Origin: Tilletia caries
Taxonomy: Eukaryota > Basidiomycota > Exobasidiomycetes > Tilletiales > Tilletiaceae
Direction: 5' to 3'
DNA length: 64,000 nt
Assembly: GCA_032718865.1 (NCBI GenBank)
Contig: JALUTQ010000040.1
Span: forward strand, 682,001 to 746,000
Positions 30,795 to 41,463 of this stretch are shown in pieces; within the stretch, counting starts at the first letter, position 1; each line of letters starts with the position of its first letter. The translations under genes and the position numbers were made by a program. The notes beneath the pieces were generated by a model. It was not told where the DNA came from and did not search any database. It saw nothing but the letters and a program-made list of their open reading frames with translations.

Positions 30795-30834
30795 CATACA
30801 TAGTCATACATAGTCATACATAGTCTTGCGTTGT
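30795..30834. repeat. Four tandem copies of a 10-bp unit
   Basis: CATACATAGT repeats four times without a mismatch. It lies in the AT-rich gene-free region, and its function is unknown. Confidence 0.9.
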
Positions 30835-32417
30835 TAGACCTATTAGATATCATTACTGTTGGTTGCCAATGATCACTGATCAGGCAAGAGAACTTCCCCT
30901 GTATGTCGTTTTCCTGCGACTTAGGGAAAATCCACCTGGAGACCAAAGACCGGAGGGCGGAGACCCAAATATCTAAGCCTAAAAGTCCAGATGCGTTGCA
31001 TAAATTTGTTTAGCCGGTGCCGGAAAAATACACGATGCGTTACGATTAACGTTCTCTTCTCAGCTGCACTACTACATGCTGGGGCGCAAATACGTTCTAG
31101 ATCTCCTGAGGCTCAATTCTCAAAGCCCTAATCGATGCCCGAGAATGACAAGCAGGCACATACTGAATTACTGAGTACTCACTATGTACTCACTGCTCAC
31201 CGCTAAACGCTCCTTGCTTCACAGGTCACAGAGGCGCACCAATTGACGGCTCCGGGAATTGTAGCATCTTTCAGCGCGAATTTCTCCGTTCCTCGCTGCT
31301 CGCTAGTCGCTGCTCGTGCGCTCAAATCTATCTACGTATTTCCTTTTGTTGTTCGTACTATTATTCCCGCACCTGCAGATTTTACAGACTACTGTATTAC
31401 CCAGTTATCAGCATGCGAGCTGCTGTCAGATGTCAGATGTCAGATGTCAGCTCTCAGCATTGACGTCAGATCCATGCTGTTCGCGTTCGCAACTAGGACA
31501 GGCTCAGATTCCCAATGCTCTCCGGCGTCTGCCATGTATGTACACTTTCCTGCTGCGCTGACCCTCCCTCCTTTCGCGTTGCGGATATTGCTGGATCTGC
31601 GTCTTTGCTTATCCGTGCATGCGTCGGCCATGAAGTTCCGTTCCACAGTTCGCACCCAGCACGGCTGTAGGAGCGTTAATATGAGCAATACCAAGCAGGC
31701 GACAAACAAGGGAACGATCGGAATTCGGAAGAGATGAGCCTTCGAACTCATTGACATATGACCTGCTCACGAAGGCAGGTATATCCCAAGCGGGTTGGTC
31801 GTTGGCGATGCTGACATCCTGATTCGCTTAAACTTTTTAAAGACCACAGCAATCCCATTCAATTTGAAGCGATTTGTAGCCCGCAAGCCTCTATCACATC
31901 CGTCCACTCATGTTATCTGTATCCGCGTATCATCGACCAGCTATTAGCCAGCGCCAAGCTTCAAAGATGCCAGCTTCAAGCTCAACGTTTGAGGCCTCTC
32001 ACCTTCAACTTCGGATAGAACCACTGTTCGGGGGACGAGCGACGAGCGACGGTGAGCAACGAGCATCAAATTAAGGCGGCCATGCCTAACGCCTAATGCC
32101 TAACGCTTAATGCCTAATGCCCCATTAATCATTATTGCTCACCACCTTATTATTTCTCCCAGGCTTCCAGCAGCGACCAACTCTCAAAATCCACATCACT
32201 GGGTTGGGTCCAACCGTAGAGACCAGACTCCAGGTACATAAATCGATTCAAGTGAGTGACATGAGTCAGTGACATCGCAGTTGCCTTTCCCCCTTCCTCT
32301 GCCTGACACCTCGTCGGAGCTGCCCTTCTGTCGTTCAGCTGTTCCATTTACAGAAAGCCCTCTGCTTTCTAATTAACACACAGCTGAACATCTGTGCAGA
32401 GGCAGTGCACAACAGCG

Positions 32418-32418
<1 letters not shown>

Positions 32419-32471
<53 letters not shown>
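32419..32471. repeat. (TTTC)n microsatellite
   Basis: About 13 perfect copies of TTTC. It is a polypyrimidine tract about 0.5 kb upstream of the probable TATA box of the Zn2Cys6 gene. Confidence 0.95.
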
Positions 32472-32962
32472 CTCCCTTGCATTCATTATTCTGCGCCTTT
32501 GTCTGTCTGACTCACCGCACACTAACTCAGGAAACTAGCCTTAATGACTACGTCGCCAGCTTCCTCAGGCCTCAGGCCTCGGAGATGCCGGTCGCTTCCC
32601 ACGCTATCTGGGGTTTAGCGACGTGAAATACAAATACACTTGCTTACTTCCTTCCTACCTTCCTCGGGCCTCAGTTCCTATGCCTGCGCAACCACATCGG
32701 ACAGTACACCATCTAGAAGGCTGAAGGTGAAACTGACTATGTGTCTGGCCTACCCTTTTTCCGGTTCTTCCATCCGCGCATCCGCCTGCAATCAGTAATC
32801 AGCACTCAGAGTCCAACAAACTCGTCGTCACTACTCACTATTTTAGTCTTCCTCACTCCCCATAGGCTTTCACACGCAGAGCCCTGCCCTCACTGAACTA
32901 TGCTCCCTTTCTAGCTGGGCAACCTCCTCTTCCTGACCACCACATCCGTCACCTTCAACACG

Positions 32963-32969
32963 TTTATAA
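32963..32969 (+). promoter_or_regulatory. Probable TATA box of the Zn2Cys6 gene
   Basis: TTATAAG occurs in the context ACACGTTTATAAGGCCTC, about 450 bp upstream of the chosen ATG. The long leader between them contains a splice-consensus intron at 33197-33269, which makes the spacing reasonable. Confidence 0.4.
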
Positions 32970-33409
32970 GGCCTCAAAGTTACACTCGCCGCCCCTAGAC
33001 TTCTTCGGATTTTCGTTCTCGACCATCATCAACTCGAACCTCGGTCTTCTTCAACCAACTGAACGTTTCCGACCCTCTGAGCATCGCAAACTCAGAAGCC
33101 AGTAGAATCATCCCTGTTGATTTCCACATCATCACTGGCGTGTGCGAGACGAGGTTTGCGCCAGAACGCAGAATTTAGACAAGTTGGGCTGCGGAGGTGA
33201 GTGCAGTTTAATCTGCTAGCGATCCTCCTTGACCGCCGAATTGACGATAACGCAATCTCCCTCCTTCAGATATCCGCAAGCAAGAAGCCGGCGCTTTCTC
33301 GGTCAAAAGGCGACGAACTCGAGGACGCCGCCTTCAAAGCGACCGGTCGCGCAAGGCGAGACACAAAATCGCTAACGTTTCGTCCTTGGAACGATTACGG
33401 ACGCTGGCA

Positions 33410-35502
33410 ATGGGAGTGGACAAGACTCGAGCGCGAGTCAATTTGGCCTGCAGTCACTGTCGTCAACGGTGCGTCCAGCTTATAGGGTCTTCTCAGCGAC
33501 ATGACCATTGTACTGACCAAACCCTACTTACTGCTTCCGTAGAAAAATTCGTTGCGATGGCACGCTACCGGCTTGCTCCAATTGTTCTCGGTTGGGGCGA
33601 GCGTGCACCTACCAGCGTGTTCCTGCGGAGGAGAATCTAGCCAATCGTGAACGTAAACGAGGAAAGAAGCTGCTGAAGCTACAAGAGCAGTCAGCTCCGG
33701 ACGCCGACCAACACTTTGGTCGAGGAATGGTTCAATCCAGTTCGTCGTCAAGTGTGACCTCGCAGGTGTCAGCCGACGGAGGCAGCGCGACGACTTCTCC
33801 CTTCAACCCCGGAGCAACGACGCTGGCGGTGCGCCGTGCCAGGGGTGCGACAGACATGACTTCCCTTGCTTCGGCACCGACTACCTCACGACATGCACCA
33901 CACCGAATGTGGTCACCGAACTTCATCGGCCCAACAGCGGGCGGGGACGAAGGTTCGGTACAACAAGAGACAATGACCTCAGCACTGATGTCGGCTCCAT
34001 TTGGGACATCCTCTTCGGGTCTGCTCTTCTCCCGCATCCCGGCACATGCGCCTTACACCAGTCAGTCTCTAGGCGCTTCATCCGGTCGCGAGCAGGACTT
34101 TCAGTGGAATTTCCGTATACCAGACACAGCTCCTTCGTCCATCGTCAGCCTCCGGTGCAAATCATCATTCGACTCTTCGGGCATTACCGAAGTATTACGA
34201 TCCAGCTGCCAGCTTGCGCAACAAGGCAGTGTTATTTCGTCACTCCAGGCACCGTTGAGTGGACATGAACTCGACTACGTCCCAGCTCCCAACACCTGGG
34301 GATTGCTTCCTGCCGACACTACGACCCTGCATCTCGACGTTGCCAGGTCCGTTCCTCCATCGAGGGAAGTTCATTCAAATGACCTCGGCCCAACGCAACC
34401 CGGATGGCAAGCCCGGAGCAATGAGGCTGGCCTACACATAGGGTCGACAAGCGCCTCAGCCATCCAGCAGCTGCGTTCCACCTTATCGTCTACGGTTGTT
34501 AACAATCGGCCAGGTGCCCTGCCATTGCCGTGGCAGTCACCAGGCTTCGGATCACAGTACGGCATCGAGCAAACTCTCGAGAGCCTCAACAGCAGCAACG
34601 ATTCATCGCAGATGGGGTCTGTGCCGCCGTCGACTAGCACAAGTGAAGGAGGAAGCCAAAGAGCAGCTCCGGCCCACGACTTGGGTAGCACAAGTTCAGA
34701 CTCGCTGGGACCATCTCTCAGCATTTGGCAAAAACATCAGCATGGTGCGACCAGCGGCTTGCCTCCCCAAATTTACGGCGCCTTCGCATCCGCTTTGGGC
34801 TCTCCGCTATCTTCGGTACCGTCGGCACATGACTCGAACTCGCGCGAAGACGTTACCTCGTTCTCCACTTCAGGATCGATTGCTACTTCTATCAGCAGCT
34901 CAGGACAAGTTCTGACGGATACAAGCCACTTCGCTCCGCCCGGCCATCGCGCAGCCGAAGGTTTCCTTCTAGCAGCGCAACAGCAGCAGCAGCAGTACTA
35001 CCCACACCCGCAGCTGCTTCCCTCACCTCAACAGCCGCCTTACCACCACCACCAGCAGCAAAGTCCACAGTCCTCCGCTTTGTGGGCCGGTTCATCCCAG
35101 GCGCACAGTCCGAACTCCCCCGTCGCGCACATCCACCGCACCTTTTATGAACTGCAGCAGCTCAGCATGTCGAGCCCGAATGTCCGAATGAACGCTCCGT
35201 CTCATCAGCGCTCAAGGCCCCCATCCTTCATTTCTCCGGACGCTCTCGGCGATGTTCAAGGGCGCACCAGCAGCTCGGCCACCTCGCCCGGCAGTGTTGA
35301 GGTGTCTAGCTTTCCTACCCCATCGTCGATCTTATGGCAGTCACATCAGCAGCAGGGCCATCCACAGCAGCCGAGCCTCGACACCAATACGGCCGGCCAA
35401 AACCATGGGCCTGTTCCTCTCGCAGGAGAACTGGCGCTCTTTCAGGACCATTATTCCGGGGATACGGGCGGAGCTGCTGCGCAACATCCGCAAGGTTCTT
35501 AG
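33410..35502 (+). CDS. Zn2Cys6 (Gal4-type) transcription factor
   Basis: Two exons, 33410-33468 and 33543-35502, encode 672 residues. The N-terminal binuclear cluster spans the splice site: ACSHCRQRKIRCDGTLPACS then NCSRLGRACTY, with six cysteines in CX2CX6CX6CX2CX6C order. A basic linker follows (NRERKRGKKLLKLQEQ). This domain binds DNA, usually as a dimer, in the nucleus. The remaining ~590 residues are Ser/Thr/Gln/His-rich with poly-Gln (residues near 500) and QQPPYHHHQQQ stretches, typical of a disordered activation region; the usual fungal-specific middle homology region is not evident. The start is the first ATG after the leader intron. The frame upstream is open but has no ATG. Targets cannot be predicted. 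Confidence 0.88.
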
Positions 35503-38138
35503 GCACCAGCCGCCTCCCATCACGTCAAGGTTTCTTCGACCTTCTGGACTCTATTTTACTCAGTCTCGGATCGTTCAAGCCAATCTATTCCTAGAGGGCA
35601 TACATATCACTTCCTTTCGCTCGCAAACCGCATTCGCCTTCTCAATTTGCACTCCAGGATCCTAATCCTTTTCGAGTTCGACTTTTCGCCAGAGCTCATC
35701 GATTCCTACCCCCTCTTTCAATTGCAAGTTTCGATACATTAAGGATCTCTTTCTTTCAACGTTCTTACCACCTCTCCCCAGCACATGATCCTTCTGCTCT
35801 CCTCCCAGCCCCATGGTCAGCTTGCCTTCGAACGCAATTGCGGATGTCATAGCTTGTCAACTTCCGACCCTCGCAGGTCCTACTTCTACTATGTACTACT
35901 ACTACTTTTACTACTAAAACATGTCCCCCTCTCCTATCATTACTGTATGCTTCGTACATAGAAAATCAAGGGCAGTCATCACCACGAGCCATGCGGCGTT
36001 TCCCCCACGTCCCGAATCGCGAATCGCGCGGTTCCGCGCTGTGTTCTCCTCAAGCGCTGGAGATGTCTGCTGTGACAAAATCATACGATGCAACTAGAGT
36101 CCAGACGCGAATCTTTTGCAATTGTTTTAGCCCTCCCGACCCGAATAATAACCCACGGACAAACACATGTACAGCGCAGAACTATGCATCGATGCTCGAG
36201 ATCGACATTATACAACAGGCTATGTACTCAGATCTCAGATCTCAGATCTCAGATCGCCTTGCTCTCTGTGATGTTCTGCTGATCTTATTTCCACGTGTAA
36301 ATGTCAATGCTGTCTGCTTCCTGTATCTTCGATGCAGGGTTGGGTTCAGAGCACTCTTAGTGCTCGCACGTCGATGCGGCCCGACCCGGTGCGGCTGGGG
36401 CGACGCAGACGCAATGGGGAGGGGGAGGTGGGTGGGTGGGTGCTTTCTTCCCTATCACGGAGGGAGCGCAAGTCGAGTGAACTTGATGGTCTTCTTCCCG
36501 TCCTCGTACTCTCAGAGACCAACACTATCAAATTTCTCTCTTGCGCACCCTCCACTTTCGCAAGGCTCGGCGTCCCGCTCTCCCGCATCAGGACTAACAA
36601 TCAGACCTCAAACTTGTGAGCCGTCCTGCACATGCGGGTCCTTGTTGACGCGTTGACGAGATGCAGTGCTGGGGCTGGTATGTAGAATCAATGTAGTAGT
36701 AGGGACGGTATAGCTGCAATCGGGATTAGTCGTCGATTTCAGCGATTGACTATTATTGACATTGGCACCATGAAGCATGAAGTGTGGGAGTCGCTAAAAC
36801 GTTCGCGCCAGGTAAAGGTAACGATCAACACTTCCGTTTCGAGCCCCAGCCTGAAGATCAGGTACGCGGGGCGCGTTTACGCACCCTTTCTCTTATATGT
36901 TCAACGCTATTCTATTTCTCTCCTTCGGTCCAAAGCAGAGACATTTACGTACGCTCCGTCTATACGCTTAACGCTATACACTAGTTCACTCATTTGAGCC
37001 TTTTGTCCTCCCTTCTTGTCTATTGTCTTCCGTTTGTACTTCTAACTACCAACACCAACCCACATTTTCACCACCTTGCAGTGATCGACAAATGTCACGA
37101 AAGACCGCCAAAAATTATCTGACATGCGCACTCTCGATCCATGCTAAGCAAGGCCGGAACAAAAAACGTTCGAAATGAAGGAGGGAATGTTCCCGCTTCC
37201 GCAACCGCAGCCCACGAGGAGGTAACGACGCGCTGAGAAAGACCGCATCAGCACATCACTCACTGCCCGCGCAAGATTGAAGCACGACTTCAGCGAAGCC
37301 AACGCCCAAATCCTTGCAGAGAGCAGTGAGCTCCTCTCATGTTCCTTCCACTTCAACAAGAGATGTGGACTGGAACGAGGTCGTGCTGACAGGTCCCTCC
37401 GAGCGGAACATTTGCAATGCAATGAAGAAAAGCATGAGATCGTTCTGTGCCGCATGATACACCCTTGCAAAATAATTGCCAACCCTAACCTTCGATCCTT
37501 TGCGTCCCGAACGTCTTTCCTACTGCGTTGTAAACAGGGGCAAAAAAACGTTCGAGGACGAAGAGGATCGTTAGGTATGGGCATCAGCGATGGGCCAAGC
37601 GCTGAAGGGTACCTTTTTAGCGGCAGTCTCGTGGCAAAGCACGATAGAGGGGCGAGGGAAGGAGGAGTGTAGGAGTGTGAGACGGGATGATCAGCAGCAG
37701 AAGGGAGGAGATGTTGTGGATGGGAAGGGTGCGGAGCAGGTAATGGGTGGACACAAGATGCAGAAACAGACATCGAAGGGAAAAACAGTCAGCAGGGACG
37801 AGCCAAAAAAGTTTGTAGGGCAAGGTACACCATCACAGATCACCAGCTATGGGCATGTGGATCTGCAGATGAGAAAGGCGGAAGGTTAGTGAATGAGTTG
37901 TAAGACAAGTTGACTTAGCGCTTGAAGGAAGAACATTGCTCGTCTGGTGCGAAGAATGAAGATGGACTGATAACTTGGAGGCGGATCAAATTCTTCCGAA
38001 TTCACACACTCGACGTGGTTGACCAACACTAACACACACCCAGCGAGCTGCGAAGCATGTCAGTGCTGCTCTGAGTGCTACAAAAACCAACCACCGGAGT
38101 TTAGAGGAGCGATGAAATCCGTTCCTTACGTAGAATAC
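35503..38138. other. Gene-free region, 2.6 kb
   Basis: This holds the 3' end of the Zn2Cys6 gene and the 3' end of the Arc1-like gene on the other strand. Simple repeats include a (CTA)n tract near 35893-35915 and four heptamers of TCAGATC at 36228-36255. The frames on either strand (for example 209 codons at 37144-37773, minus) show no motif. I see no gene here. Confidence 0.45.
36228..36255. repeat. Tandem heptamer TCAGATC, four copies
   Basis: Four head-to-tail copies of TCAGATC. The array resembles the separate GATGTCA-type heptamers at 31425-31450, 4.8 kb away on the other side of the transcription-factor gene. Confidence 0.85.
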
Positions 38139-39790
38139 TCAGGACAATGTAGCCTCAGTGAAGTTTGGCGCCATGCAGATACCCTTGTCGGTCCTGAGCA
38201 AGCGAACCGTCTTGGGCCCGTCGGGACCGTCGCTTGGACCGGTGCCGACCCAGCCAGCTTCTCGGTTCTGGTTAGTGCAGTAGCCAGGTTGGATCGCTTC
38301 GAAAATCTACTCAGAAATTAGTTGGGACGAGGTGACTAGGTCAGTTATTCAGAACGTTCTGCTTGAAATGGAAGCGGCAATGAAGGCTGACCTTCTTCTT
38401 GGGGTTGAGCTGAGCTTCAGGCTCCATGCCCTCGTAGCCCTCTACCCAGATCCGATCACCAGGCTTGCTGCCCTCCGGAGGCGCGATGGGCTCCACTCCA
38501 CCGTCCTTTCCGTCCTTGTGGGTGGCACAGAGCAACATGGCATGGCTCTTGATCCCGCGCATGGCCGCGGGCTTGAGGTTGCAGATGCCCACCACAGCCC
38601 GGTTGCGCATCTGCTCGATGGGCACAAAGTTGACGAGCCCGCTCAAGACTTGACGAGGACCTTCGGGCTCGCCAAAGTCGACTTGCTCGAGATAGAGAGC
38701 GTCTGCGTCTGGGTGCTTTTCGATTCCGACAATTTTTCCGACTCGCAGGTCGACCATCGATGGGAGCGGTTCTGTGGCAGCTGGTGACGCGCTGGAGGCT
38801 CCGCCTGCACCACCCTTCGCCTTCGCGGGTTTGGAGCCCTCGGCAGACGCGGCCGCTGCCTTGTCCTTCTTGTCCTTTTTCTTGTCTTTCTTTCCGTCCG
38901 CGGGAGCCTCTTCCGTTGTGGCAGCGTCGGCTGCTTTGGCTGCGCCTTCAGCTGCGTCCGTCTCTGGCTTCTTTCCCTTTGTCTTAGCCGGCTTTGCCGA
39001 GTCCGCGTCTGCCGCTCCTGCGGCACCGGGAGCCTTCTCCTTCTTTGGCTTCTCCGGTGGGGCACGGCCGGGAACTCGGGGCATTCCCTCAAAGATCGCT
39101 TCGAAGGGAGTGATTGCTGGCTCGAGCTTGGCTCCTGCTGCGATCACATGCGGGGTCTGGCTGAGATGAGAGACGAAGCGGGTGACGGAAGGTACGGAGT
39201 GCTGCTCGGCTGCAGGCAGTGCAGAGACTTGAGAGAATAGGGCGGCGAACAGCGCATAGTCTGCTGCGGAAGGGCTGGTGGCTGATGGTCCAGCGAGGTA
39301 TGTTCGGGTCTCGAGTGTTGTCTCCAAGCTCTGTGAGAAAGGGCGAAGATGGCGAGGGCAAGGAAGCGACGGAAGGTTGAATCGTGAGACACGGAGTGGC
39401 TTCAGACTTCGTCAGTTCCAGGTCTGAATAACGGATAGAGAAGCGAAGCATGAGCGTACCTTGAGGTCCGATGTTGCTGATCCATCCTCAATCTTGGACA
39501 ACCATGCGCTCGTCTCCGCTTGGGCTTTTTGGTCTGCACCGAGTGCGGTAGTAGTTTTCCCGGCCGCATTCGCGAGATCAGCGGCGAAAGCAGGTAGCTT
39601 CGCGCTGGCCACCGAGGACGCAAGGGTGGATAGTGCTGCCTGTAAACGACCATGGAAGAGAAGGTCGATCAACACCATGCATGTAAACACGTCTGAGACG
39701 CGCGCGCATGCTCACCTGATCCTGAACAAAAGGCGAGAACACCTCGAGAAGGAGCTGGCGCGCGCGCGCCGCACCGTTTGCTGCTGCCAT
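38139..39790 (-). CDS. ARC1: Arc1/EMAPII-type tRNA-binding cofactor of aminoacyl-tRNA synthetases
   Basis: Minus-strand exons 39790-39716, 39639-39460, 39330-38392 and 38306-38139 encode 453 residues. The N-terminal ~170 residues look like the GST-like interaction domain ([14 protein letters not shown].. to ..[23 protein letters not shown]). A long Lys/Ala/Glu linker ([14 protein letters not shown]) follows. The C-terminal EMAPII OB-fold carries [59 protein letters not shown], and the distinctive end ([13 protein letters not shown].., VRLLRTDKG) in the last exon. Stopping in exon 3 would truncate the OB-fold, so the terminal exon is well supported. By family knowledge it binds tRNA and holds Met- and Glu-tRNA synthetases in a cytosolic complex. 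It diverges from the RGG-protein gene across 261 bp. Confidence 0.92.
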
Positions 39791-40051
39791 TGCTTTGCTG
39801 ATGTTGGATATGTGCGTTGATGGAGAATTCGGAGGGTGATGATGTTCTGGTCGAGCAAAACTTCGTAGATTCGAGTCAAGTTCTGACTTCTGTGCACGGC
39901 TCGGGCTTCCCGGACCGGTGTCCGGCCCTCCCTCGAGTTTATCCGCCTCTTTCTCATTCGGATGCGTGTCCGAGTGCAAGCTGTCAATTGTCAAGCGCAC
40001 TCCCGCAAAGTCATAAAGAGGGAAGGACGAGTGAGAAACAGTCTGGCAAAC
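39791..40051. promoter_or_regulatory. Compact divergent promoter (Arc1-like / RGG protein)
   Basis: Only 261 bp separate the two divergent ATGs at 39790 and 40052. No TATA box is evident, as usual for housekeeping genes. Both neighbours are likely translation- or RNA-related, so shared control is plausible but inferred. Confidence 0.5.
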
Positions 40052-41000
40052 ATGAGTGCTCAGGATGTGAACGCAAACGCGTCTGGGGAGGCGGCGGTGG
40101 CGACAGCGGTGGCCCCGGATCTCACACTCAAGGAGTCTGACGCGCCTTTGCCCGTGTCTCTCGACGGTGGCGACGAGACCTCCACGGGGGACGCAGACGC
40201 ACATACCACACCAGAAGATGCGGCGGCCGCGGCAGACATTGTTGACCCTAGAGGCGGCGGTGCGAAATCGGACTCACGAGGTGGCGGACGGGGTGGTGGC
40301 CCGGGCCAGTATCTCAATCGGGAACGATTCAAGACGGGCGGACCACAGCGCACACCTTTGACTGAGGATGAGCTTACCGCCAAACTCGAACGGGCCCGAC
40401 AACAGAACGCTGCCATTATCGCGCGGCGGGAACAGGTCGAGGCGGACAAGAATCAGTACGAACAGCTCACAGCTCAGGAGCGTGAAGAGCGGGCAGCGCA
40501 TGCTCGCAAGAAATTGGCGGAGAAGAAGGCCCAGGTGAGCTATTTTCTAAATCCTGAAGACATTCCCTTCGAATCCGTGCTGTACTCCAGGCCCCAGCAA
40601 AGCAGGCTCATTCCTACTTCTCCATTCAATTCGATTCGACCCGACAAAGATCGAGCAAGAAGAGGAGCGCGCCAAAATCCGAGCCCGGAAACTCGAAAAG
40701 CAGGACACGCGCAGCTGGGACAGTGAAAAACAAGACGAACAGCTGTGGCAATCCAATTATCGCCAATACGCACCCGATGCCCGCGGTGAATCCGGTGCCG
40801 CGCCCTCACGAGGCGGCGGTGGGGCCCGTGGAAGCGGACGCGGAGGAGGGCGCGGGAGTGGTAATCGCGGTGGGAATGCGGGGTCTGGACCATCTCGCGA
40901 CGCCAAGAAGCAAGGTCAAGTTGACGTCAACGACGCTGCCGAATTCCCTGCCTTGGCGGGCGGAGGCTCTAGTCGCAAAACGACGAAGGAGGAGGGGTGA
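40052..41000 (+). CDS. RGG-containing charged protein, probable RNA-binding, function unknown
   Basis: Exons 40052-40534 and 40650-41000 encode 277 residues. The Ala/Asp-rich N-terminus leads to a Gly/Arg patch (GGGRGGGPGQYLNRERFKTG), then a long charged helix or coiled coil (LTEDELTAKLERARQQNAAI..REEQ-like, through KKLAEKKAQ-IEQEERAKIRARKLEKQD). A second Gly/Arg-rich block (GGGARGSGRGGGRGSGNRGG) and a short conserved-looking tail (VDVNDAAEFPALAG) follow. RGG boxes generally bind RNA and are arginine-methylated. The EFPAL motif also occurs at the ends of other RNA-associated fungal proteins. The start is the Met before SAQDVN; the frame is open 30 codons further upstream. Confidence 0.75.
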
Positions 41001-41463
41001 TGAGGCCTCTGCCACACCCGATGAACAACGACCCCTTCGACAACCCCTCTTAGTTCCTCGCCCCCGTCTTGTTGTCCTTCAATCCTCCCATTCCATCCAT
41101 AGTATACCTTCAACCTTCATATCTGCGACGTACGTATCTTCAGAGAAAACCGGCAATGCTTCTGGCGCTCGAGACTTTTTTTGGGTTGACATCGTTTCAC
41201 CGTGTGCAGCTTGTGTTAGGCGTTAGGAGCCAATTGCCATCGATCTTCAACTTCGTCCGTAAGGCGGTCTCTTCACTCGGATGTTTCTCCAAGAGTCAAG
41301 TCGCTTGCTTAGGGGTTCAGTGACCATCCTGCCCATCGATCATCATCTGAATGCACGTCGATATTATCTCGGCTTCGTTTCGTTCCCATTTGTCCTAAGT
41401 TTCGAAAGGGAAGATGACAGAAGCGAGAAGTGTGATTCCTTTGCGTCTTCTGCAATTCAACAC
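41001..41463. other. Gene-free stretch between convergent genes
   Basis: These 463 bp lie between the stop of the RGG gene and the stop of the ABCF gene. They should hold both 3' ends. I see no feature. Confidence 0.5.

Larger units (their letters stand above)
29511..33409. other. Long gene-free region upstream of the Zn2Cys6 gene
   Basis: Nearly 3.9 kb with no supported gene. It includes four perfect copies of CATACATAGT (30795-30834), a heptamer array of GATGTCA type (31425-31450) and a (TTTC)n tract (32419-32471). Composition drops toward AT between 30150 and 31100. A TATA box at 32963 and a probable leader intron (33197-33269, GTGAGT...TTCAG) belong to the downstream transcription factor. 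Long control regions are usual for fungal regulatory genes. Confidence 0.5.

Noticed and set aside
38019..38321. 100-codon plus-strand frame with several cysteines
   Set aside because: It lies opposite the last exon of the Arc1-like gene, whose OB-fold ending is well supported.
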